Below, piece by piece: positions 25,389 to 36,735 of a stretch of 64,000 nt of DNA. Source of the DNA: Candidula unifasciata (Eukaryota; Mollusca; Gastropoda; Stylommatophora; Geomitridae); the NCBI GenBank assembly GCA_905116865.2, contig CAJHNH020000202.1, positions 179,501 to 243,500 on the forward strand. The letters run 5' to 3'. Under the pieces are notes generated by a model. That model made no database searches. It had not been told where the DNA came from and saw nothing but the letters and a program-made list of their open reading frames with translations. The translations under genes were made by a program, and so were the position numbers. Position 1 is the stretch's first letter; every line of letters starts with the position of its first letter.

Positions 25389-28300
25389 CTGGTGGTGGTG
25401 GTGATGGTCCGACTGACTGTCCTTGGAGACAAAACTGAGGGTGTGGCCGCCAGGGGCTGTGAACATGTTGTTGTTGTTGTTGTTGCTGTTTGCCACTGAG
25501 CTGCTGCAGCTGTTGTTGTTGATGTTGCTGTTGTTGCCAGGTTTTATTGCCTTTGGGTATTGAATTTCAGAAGCTGACGCCTGTGAATTTAAACAGATAG
25601 AATTAGATGATAGGGATAATGATGATGATGTTGATGGCAGTTGTGGTTTCATGATGATGTGGTGGTAGGGATAATAGTGGTGGTGGTGATGATGATGATG
25701 ATGATGAACATGACAATGATGGTGGCTGTGGTGATGACGGTGGTGGATGCAGTCGTGGTGGTAGTTGTAGGGATTTTGATGATGATTATGACAATGACGA
25801 TAGCGGTAATGGTCTTGGTGGTACTGGTTGTTGTGGTGGTGATAATGGTGGTGGTGGTGATAATGATGATGAACAAGACAATGATGGTGGCTGTGGTGAT
25901 GACGGCGGTGGTGGTGGTGGACGCAGTCGAGGTGGTAGCTGTGGGGATTTTGGTGATGATGACAATGATGATAGTGGTAATGGTCTTGGTGGTATTGGTT
26001 GTTGTGGTGGTAGCAGTTGTGATGATGATGATGAGCTGCCACTAGTAATAGTGTTGGTGGTATTATGGTGGTTATAGAGACAACAGTGGTATGCTGATGT
26101 ACCTTCTTCATGACTGGAGAAAAGCGTTGCTGAGGAAAAGCTTTGTTCTCAATCAAGCCTTCGTCTTCTATGTCACTGTCTGTGGCCGAGTCCGACACCT
26201 GCTCCTGGCAGTTCAGATCAATGCCTCCCATCTGGCAACTATCATCTCCTGCAAATACACCCACATACCAGCACGGTCTTGAAAACAATAACCAATTTAG
26301 AGGTTTTGATTTGCATTCACTGAGGGGGATAGAGGATAAAATGGAAATAAGCACGCATACTAGAAAAGCCATTACAACCTTTGTCTGGGAAGTAAAGGCA
26401 GCCGGCATGATGCTCATCCACCAAGTGCCAATAGGTCTATAAAATATAGGTCTAGCCCTATATGCCTGAAGGTATGGAAAAGGGTCCTTTACTTTAGTTA
26501 TTACATTTGAAACCACATCCTTTATTTAAATGGTGCCTTCTCCCTCTCTGGGTTCTGCGACCTCATTTAGGAGAAGAAAGAACACACTTTCTGCCCAGTC
26601 TGCAAACAAATAAGCCAGATCTGTAAAATGGATGTGCCCGCAAAACTCAAGTTCTGCATGAAGTCTACTGTCCAGGGGTGGATTAACAACCGGAACTTTC
26701 TGCCCGAGTTTCAGTTGGGGAACACTTAGAAGAAGATCCACACTGCTGTAATCAGAATAGCTTCTGGTAATGTAGTCAAGGCATGGCATGACTGGACTGA
26801 TCCAGGGTGGTATCTTGCATGACTGGGCATCACACAAACTGATCTGCGCACTTTGTTGACGGCAGATTGTGAAGAGGCATAATTGCCTTTGACAGTCGGC
26901 AAGGTACATGATGTTGATATGGTGAGTGTGTATGTGTGAGGGTGAGGGTGGGTGTGCATTTATTTGGGTGAACATGTAAACCCCATGCAATTTTCAGCCA
27001 ATGCAACATCTGAAGCTCTTCAGAGGCTAGAAAAATTATGCAGCAATAGAGAGCTGAAATCATGTAGCCGTTAAAAAATAAGGCAACAATTTCTGAAGCA
27101 CCACTGGTAGTTCATGACTGAAGAACACCCTTCAGGTTAGAATAGGATAAATATAGCGCAGGTTCAGCTTAAGAAGCGCCTGTGGTGCAAAGGATGGAGG
27201 TAACAGAAGAATGAAACCAGTGTTGCCACTTTGGATGTTTTACATCCAGATTTAGATGTTTTCACTTGCATTTAGATGGCATTTTTGACATTTAGATGGT
27301 AGATGCTTTTCTAGATGTTTTTCATTTGGAGTGAATTTATCAAATCTAACCTAAGAAACAGGATGAAATTTGATTTCTTACATGCTATCTTGACAATAAA
27401 ATTCAGCCTGATAAGAGTAGAGAAAGGCTGTTCCACTTATCAGCTCCCTGATGGGGTATTAAAAGAAATTGGAACAGCTAAAGCATACCAGAGTCATTTC
27501 GGATCTGAAGCTTCAACTTCATCATACAAGCTAAGTTTATCCTGTGGATCTTGTGAGGCAGACATCAGTGAAGATGAGGACATGATTCTATAGGGTAAGT
27601 CATATCAATAGCTATGTAATTTCTGACTCTTTCCATTTGGATGTTTTTTCTAGATGTTCTCCACGCAAATGAAGATGTTTTTAGATATTTTTGACCTCAT
27701 TTTGGATATTTTTTGTCAAAGAAAAGTGGCAACAGTGAATGAAACAGAAGTTAGCCAGACTACACTGTTCAACAGTGTTTTCATAAATTCTATTATAGTT
27801 GTGACCAGACAAACAGTCTTCTTCTTCTTCTTCTGCCTTTCTAGCCCCCAATGGAGCATAGGCCCTCAACCAACTCACCCCAGGTCGTTCTATCCTTTGC
27901 TATTGCATGCAGCTCTCCCCCATGTCCTTCCCATCTTTCTAACTTCATACTCCAGCTCCCTTCTCCGTGTGTTTTTTGGGCCAGACTAACAGTATTTTCA
28001 CAAATTCTATTGAAGTTTATGATCATACCAACAGTATTCTCACAGACTGCATTAAATTGTACGAGCACACCAACAGTATTTTAATAGTTTATGACTAGAA
28101 GTATCAGTGTTGTCATAAATTCTATTCAACTTTTTTAAAGTTTATGCCCACACAATCAGTATTTCATTAAATTCTAGTAGTTGCTAGAGTTTGTACCTTC
28201 TTCGCAGATCACCATCTTGGACCCATCATCGCTGTCGTCGTCATCATTCCTGGCCGATGTGCGCCTCGATGATGGAGGTGTCACAAGCTTGGTATTCTGC

Positions 28301-31300
28301 ACCTGTGGCAGTGATGCTGTTGCCGCTGTCCTGGGAGGCATGATTCCCGAGAGTGACTGTGGTGGTTGCAGAGTCTCCTTCCGCGTGTCCTGAAATTTCA
28401 GGTTCTGGCCCTGCTGAACAGATCAGTTAAATTAACTGTTATCTCTGAATGTTTTATACTCTTATCCGTTCAGTACCTTGTAACTTACCGTGAGTTTATA
28501 CTTCCTGCTTACATGATATACTTTTTGTAACTCTCTGTGCTTTATCTATCTGTTACATTCACCCTACTTGAAGTATTAACTTATTCTTTTAACAGAGTTG
28601 TTTCCAAACTCCTTTAGACAAAGTATGACTAATATAAATAATACAATTTTTTCAAGACTTGTTTTGTATTTAATGAATTAAAGTAACAATATCTGGAACT
28701 GAGATTATTACATTTGGGAGATGTATCTTCTTCTTCTTTTTAGCATTCACTGGCTGTAAACTCTGGTGGTAATTTCTGGTTGTTCATTCACTTCTGGATT
28801 TTGTCTTGTTCCAGAACTGGAGTTTTGAATGCACATCCATTTTACATATCTGGTTTATTTGTATGCAGACTGTGTGTTGGTTTCTTGCCTCTCAGACAGA
28901 TGCCATCTGACTTTTTGAAGAAAACACCCCTAACTAGCCTCCTATGACATGCTTGTCAGGGAGGCAGTGGGTCTGTTCACTGATCTCTAAAATAGAACCC
29001 AAGAACTCACACAGGGAGGGAGATGTATCAATACTTTTGACAAGGGCATGACGGAGTAATCCATCCTCGTCTTTGTGAATAGGGTAGCTAATGTGTACGA
29101 TGAGTAACACACCTACAGCTTCCACTGCAGTGTTCATTTCCAGGAAAGGCAAGATGGACATACAATCAAACTGCTACTGGTACCACTGACACTAGGACTC
29201 GTCCTTGGCTGCGGAGGTTTGAGATTTTGAACAACAGATCAACTTCATGGCACACAGGTAGTAACCCATAAGTGCTCTGTTCTTCTTCTTACTCAAGTCT
29301 GAGTCCGATTAAGCTCAGCACCATGCGCAGACTCTGTAGCACCAGTGAGGATCCTGAAATATTTTGAGAAGATTTGTAATTCCAACTTTTGCACAGGCAG
29401 CGCCGTGAGGCTACTCTTTTCGATTTCCAAGTGCCAAGGAATTTTTTACATGTGTAACAATGCACAAGGGCATTCGATCTTATACCCAGAGACCAGGGGG
29501 ATTACTAGAAGTCCAAGTCCAGGTGAATAATTTATAGCCTTTACCGGGCATTGAACCCGGACACTATGCCTCGAGACAACACAGAGTACTATGGGAATGT
29601 CCCAAGTGCTGGGATGTCAGTTAACTCAACTGAACCCATTCTTTGCTTGGTAGAAGCACGCTTCTGTAGCTATTGGGTGCTTTAGGCCTTGGTTAGTGAG
29701 CTTCAAGCAGTTCGCCATAACATGGGACTCCCCCCCCCCCCCCCCCCCCCAGCCCCAAGGTACCAAATACCAATCCATTGGAATTTTATTCAAAACTACT
29801 GCTTGTCTATCTTCACCATTCTGAAATGATCCAAAGCAGTAAATAAAGCACTGTATCTAAAGTGTGCAGTTGGACAAAACAGTAACAGATTATATAAAGA
29901 CTCTGATACAAATTTTCGTTCATCTGGGGATTTTGATTTTGCCGAAATCTTAACAGTACTTTTGACAGGGGGAAATAAACTGACACCTCCTTCACCTAAA
30001 AAATCAGTAATTTCAGAACAATATTAAATTTCAGACAATTAATAAACATACGAGAGGTAATAATTAAAAAACGACACCCTCGACTGAAATTCCTACAATA
30101 CAGGTGAAATGACTTGTGACTTCATCACATTTGGGGGGGAGGGAGGGGATGCCCACTAGAGAAACATATGGACACATCTGAATTAACCTACTTAACGGCA
30201 ATATGTGGCAAATGATTTAACCCTTGTGCCACAGGAAAGCTGCTTTTTCTGGCTTGTTAGGGTCTCTGATGACAAGAACTCTCATGGCTGTGGTCACTAC
30301 ATATAACAATGTTTCTTTTTAATGACGTTTCGATAAAAGTCATTTTAAAGATGCGGCTATCCTCTGAAAAACGGTCCAAAATTATAGAGGCCGAAAATAT
30401 ACCCTAGGGCCTCAGTCACGAGTCAATTGCGAACTTCCGGGGACTATAACGCCACTGCCGAGGGTATCCCCCACGCGCTCATTCGGCGTGGATTGGGGCT
30501 AAACTAGATGGCTAGGACTCACAAGCAAATAAAATGTAGGAAGCTGCAGGAGATGCGGTAGCTGCTGCTCGTGAGTCCCAGCCATCTAGTTTAGCCCCAA
30601 TCCATGCCACATGAGCGGTGGCGGAAGTCGCCGGAAGTGCGCAATTTAAGGCGGCGGAAGTGCGCAATTGACACGTGACTGAGGCCCTGTTAGGGTATAT
30701 TTTTGGCCTCCATAATTTGGGACCGTTATTCGGAGGATAGCCAAAGATTCTTTTGGGGCAAAAGGGGTTAAAGATCAATTAAAATTTATCTCATTACACT
30801 GCTAACTATTCCCATATTTCAAAGATGACATACCGATGAAACAAAAGGTACAAATGCACTACTGGCATCTTCATCCCTTGGCACTGCTGACAAGCTGTGT
30901 GGCCGCGGACGTGGACGTGAGATAGCACTATCGAATCCCTGGTCGTCTAGACTTGATTGTTTGACTAACCCTGGTGCTGACACTGAGCTCGGCTCCCCCA
31001 TCTGGCTGTCTGTTGGAACTGACGACTCACCAGGCGTTCTGAAATGCAAGATGTGTCACAGGATAAGGATCAAATACTGATAAAGCACCAACAGCAGGCA
31101 GTCAACTGTCAGTAACGCAGACTCCATCTTCTTCAGCGTTCCGAGCCATTGAGGTTCATTGCTGCAGATATCACCTGCCTCCCTTCATCTCTCTGGTTGC
31201 CCTTCTCTTTCCAGTTGGTGACACCGTTTGCAGGTCTGTCTGGATATTATCTCTCTATCATCTTCTTGGTCTGCCTCATGGTCTATGGCCATTCATCTCC

Positions 31301-31807
31301 TGTGCATACAGTTTTTACTTCTCTGTCATCTGATATTCTTTCAATATGCAACAACCATTTCAGTCTATTAGCTCTCATGATGCCACTGATCAGTGGTGAC
31401 AAAGACTACATGAACAAAATGTAGAAAATATTCAACAAAATAATATTAAAGATTATATGGGGGGGGGGGGAGGGGGGGGGAGAATATATGCTAAAAATAA
31501 CAAAATAAAATTAATGAATTATATGACAAAATATTATACAAGAAACACTATGCGACAAAATTCTACATGGAAAAGCGTAAATGAAAAATGACTAAATGGA
31601 GAAGAAGAAAAAAACAGGCTATGGGCTCATAAAAAGCCTTAAAAAACCTACCAAAATAAAATACTTGAAGAATGTATACATGATACAACAGGCTTCATGA
31701 AAAGTGACTACATGAAAAAAAAGCAGCTTGAAAAATCTGCATTTAAAGACTACATTTAAAAACAAAATACAGTACAGACTTCACACACGCCGACACTCGC
31801 GCGCAGG

Positions 31808-31855
<48 letters not shown>

Positions 31856-34800
31856 TAACATTTTTTAAAAGGTGTGAAAAAAGACTATTTCTTTGTCTTC
31901 TGTTCTCTACTCCTGGAATGCCACACAGCATCAGGGCATTAAAAAATCTCTAGAATGGGCCCTTCTGCTTTGTATACAGTACTTTTCAGTGTATTTAAAA
32001 GATACACAAAAACAAAAGACTGCATGAAAACAAAAGACTATATGAAGGAAAGCAAGAGTTGCGGCATACCCGATGGCATCATCACTATCGTTTGTGGAGC
32101 TCAATCTGTTTGATTGTTGTTTGCCGAGGGTGGCTGCTATGGTGCTGGATCTTTTTCGGTCTTTACTGCACCATTTCCAGTCTGGGTAGGCTTTGAAATG
32201 GGCTTCTTTTACCTGAAAAGAAAAACCTATCCTCTTACAACACCTGAAGCTATGAAACATAACTTTCAATTATTATTTTTAGCCTTAGAATATGTGAATA
32301 ATACTGATTTAGATCATTCAGAAGCAGCTGGCTGAGTAGTTAACTCACTGGGTACCAGGGAGGTTATCACATGTTGATTTATAATTAAATTAACTATCCT
32401 CTGTTACCAAGAGAAACCCAAATTCTTTTCCTCTGTAAGGTGTTAGATTTTGTTTTTTTAGTTTGTGTGTTGGGGTAAAAAATAAAATCCTGACCATAGT
32501 CGGCTATCCTCCGAATAACGGTCCAAAATGATTGAGGCCGAATATATACCCTAACAGGGTGGTGAGCTGATGTATGACAGGCTAGATGTGACGGCCCTTT
32601 GAAAGCGAGTGAACAGTGCAGAGGCAGAAATAGATCATTACGGTCTGAGGAGAATGGTGGTGCCGGGAGTTTCCAGGGGTTCTGGCTGATGCTCACGCTC
32701 AAGGGAATGGCAAGACGGGTGTACAATCGAACAGTTACTGGTACAATCTGAACATGAACTCTTTGATTGCTGCCGAAAATGGGGATGGAGCACTTATGAA
32801 CGCATCCCAAGTGGTGCGATGTTGATTCTTCATTTAACGGGAAAATCTTTTCATTTGTTTTTAATTTTAAGTTCATCAAAAAATGTCTTACTGGTATTTA
32901 TCTTTTTCATCTTTTACTCAACCAGGACATCACACAAGCAGTAAACACCCGATGACACAAAGTGCCACCATGTGGATTAGGATCAACCGTGGAGAGGTCT
33001 CAGAAACCGCATTCAGCCATTAGACCATATTTATGACCGGGCAATATTGCGGCCCCTGGCAAGAGCCAGAGTAGGGCTTCGAAAAACAAAAAATGTTGTC
33101 CCACAAAGGGATGACAAGATCACAGAACTAGCAAATAAAGCAAAGTGGTCTTTCTGCCTGATGCTATGTCAGTTCTACAAGCAACTGTTAACACAAAAGA
33201 CACTCAGTTTGTAGACTTGATGCAACAGCTGATTCACTTAGGCTCTTCAGTAGAACAATCTGTACTGCAGTGGACTCCAGGTCACTGTAGCTTGAAAGGC
33301 AATGAAAAAGCAGACAGACTGACCAGAAGCAGCAGTGACATAGTACAATCAAATAGTGGCGCAACCCACCTAGAGACTAAGACATTTATAGAATCTGGTT
33401 TCCAAGAAAAGTGGTTGAAAACACCAAATTTTTCTCCTGAAAACGTGCTTCATCGCCCCTATCGAGGGAGGCAATGTATTATATTCAGACTAAAGACAGG
33501 GCTTCATCCACATATGCTCAATTTTTTTCGGTTTTAGAAACACTTGAGATACACCCCCGCAATTTGGCACCAGAAAATGCTGAGCATGTACTCCAACACT
33601 GTCAACTGTACTCCAAAACTGTCAACTGTACTCCAACACTGTCAACTGTACTCCAACACTGTCAACTGTACTCCAACACTGTCAACTGTACTCCAACACT
33701 GTCAACTGTACTCCAACACTGTCAACTGTACTCCAACACTGTCAACTGTACTCCAACACTGTCAACTGTACTCCAACACTGTCAACTGTACTCCAACTCT
33801 GTCAACTGTACTCCAACACTGTCAACTGTACTCCAACACTGTCAACTGTACTCCAACACTGTCAACTGTACTCCAACACTGTCAACTGTACTCCAACACT
33901 GTCAACTGTACTCCAACACTGTCAACTGTACTCCAACACTGTCAACTGTACTCCAAACACTGTCAACTGTACTCCAACACTGTCAACTGTACTCCAACAC
34001 TGTCAACTGTACTCCAACACTGTCAACTGTACTCCAACACTGTCAACTGTACTCCAACACTGTCAACTGTACTCCAGCACTGTCAACTGTACTCCAACAC
34101 TGTCAACTGTGCTTCAACACTGTCAACTGTACTCCAACACTGTCAACTGTACTCCAACACTGTCAACTGTACTCCAACACTGTCAACTGTACTCCAACAC
34201 TGTCAACTGTACTCCAGCACTGTCAACTGTACTCCAACACTGTCAACTGTACTCCAACACTGTCAACTGTACTCCAACACTGTCAACTGTACTCCAACAC
34301 TGTCAACTGTACTCCAACACTGTCAACTGTACTCCAACACTGTCAACTGTACTCCAACACTGTCAACTGTACTCCAACACTGTCAACTGTACTCCAACAC
34401 TGTCAACTGTACTCCAACACTGTCAACTGTACTCCAACACTGTCAACTGTACTCCAACACTGTCAACTGTACTCCAACACTGTCAACTGTGCTTCAACAC
34501 TGTCAACTGTATGCTGCCAAAAGAGAGATGCCATCTGACCTGTTCCAATCACCCTGAAGACAAAGCTGTATGGTACACGAGGATATATGGACTGCATCAT
34601 AGCTTTTATAACGGCTAACGGCCTCCTGGTGTAAGTTTTCTGACAGAAGGATTGAAGAAAAAGGAGAAAAAGAAGGAAAAGGAGCATGAGAAAGAGGAGG
34701 AGAAGCAGAAAAAGAAGGAGGAAGAAAAAGAAAATCACAGAATTTCAGCACATGAAAATCAGCCACCTTACTGATTTTAATACTACCGTCTGGAAAATAT

Positions 34801-36687
34801 TTCATTTGGTGCAAATTTATGAAATGTCTCTTGATAAAACTTGTTTCTTCTGAAATATCATCACACCCTCGAAGGTCATGAACTCTTCTCCTTCTGTGTT
34901 TGCCCTTAAAAGGGTAGTGGGCATCCAAAGAAAAGGCAAGATAAGGAAAATCAAGATAAGGAAAATAATTATAAGGGAAAGCAAGATAAGGAAAATCAAG
35001 ATTAGACAAGGAAAATCAAGATTAGATAAGGAAAAGCAAGATAAGGAAAAGCAAGATAAAGAAAAGCAAGAAAAAAAAAATTAAGTAAGATAAGGAACAG
35101 CAAGATCAGGGAAAGCAAGATAAGGAACTGCAAGATAAGGAAAAGCAAGATAAGGGAAAAAAGACACAAAAATGAGGTAGGAGGGAACTAGAAAATGAAG
35201 AAGGAAACAACTGAACACTGACAAATAAGAAGAATCTTTTGCACACCTTGGCAGCCAGATCATGGTATTTCTGTTTTTCCTCCGCACCCAGGGCATACCA
35301 CCACTCCCCAAGTATCTTACTGACTGTCCGGTTGTCCTGGTTGGGATGTCGCTCATGAACCATGGCACGGTGAGCCTTGCTGAAGATCATGAATGCATTC
35401 ATGGGGCGTCGGATGTGATCTTTGCTCTTTAAAAAGAAATGAAAAAAATAATGATTAATTATTATTTTAAAAAACACCACAAAAACAGACGGAGACGCGA
35501 GAAGATGAAGTTGAGAAGATGGAGGGGACATAGGGAGAGCCGCATGCAACAGCAAAGGACAGAACGAGCTGGAATGAGTTGGTTGAGGGCCTATGCCCCA
35601 TTGGGGAGATAGAAGGCAGGAGAAGATAGAAGGCAGGAGAAGAAGAAGAAGAAAGAATGTCAATTGTAAAAAAAAAAAAAAAAAAAAACACGCACGCACG
35701 CACACACACACACACACTAATTCAAAGCTAAGCAATATACTAAAATCAAGCTAGCCTTTACATTGGAAATGGCAAGGAAATGAACGTGAGATCCATTACT
35801 AAAACCAAAACCAGGGGGGGGGGAGGGAAAATTAGTAAACTCTTTCAGTCCCAAGCAACTAACCATGCATTTAATGAAGTTGTCTGGCATGTTATGCTTT
35901 TCTCAACACCCTGCACCCTACCCACCTGTAGCTTTAACCCATTCTACTCCAGCTGTTTATTTGCTCTCTTCCGTATCATTGCATTTTTACCTGAACCTGT
36001 TCAGACCCAAACATTTATTCCTGTAAGCAGCCACTAGGAAGGAGGTAATGGGTTAAGGAAACACATGTCTGGGACCAGAAGAGTTAAGACTTGTGTACCT
36101 TTGTAGCCTTCTCTTTATCTTTGAGAGCACTCAGTGACTGTGTTCTCCTTTTAGCTGCTGGTGATCGCATGATCAATTTCTTTGGTGAGTCAGGCACAGG
36201 TTCAAAAACATCATCGTCGTCATCCTCATCAACATCATCATCAGGGTCAACGTCTTCCTCTGTCTTAAAGGCTGTAGGAAAAAGAAAATGAAAAATGTAA
36301 CAAACAAGGAACAATGTCATCTGATATAGCAGTTGGTTACTAATATATGAAGAAGAAAAAAATCAAGTGTATATATAACTCAAGCAAACTGAAAAAACAT
36401 CTACTTGTAGCAGAGACGTGATGTTTTAGAAGAATGCAAAGAATTTCATGGAGTGAAAGAAAAACAAATAAAGCAGTCCTCATTGAGACAGATGAAAGTC
36501 GTAAACTTATTAGAACAATTAGAAATAGATAGTTGCCACACATTTTGTGTACATATGTGTGTGTATATACGTGCGTATGTGTGTGTTTTGTGTGTGTGTG
36601 TGAGTGAGGGGGGGCCTGTTATAGGAAGAAATGGGCTTGAGATCTCAGGGAACCTGAGCCCCAGCTTCTAGCGCCTAATGGGGGGGG

Positions 36688-36735
<48 letters not shown>

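Noticed and set aside
29530..29580. tRNA gene on the minus strand
   Set aside because: Only the T-arm is intact.
33474..34618. Open frames of 337-354 codons on the plus strand
   Set aside because: They are produced by a 20-bp stop-free tandem repeat read in three frames. There is no evidence of a gene.
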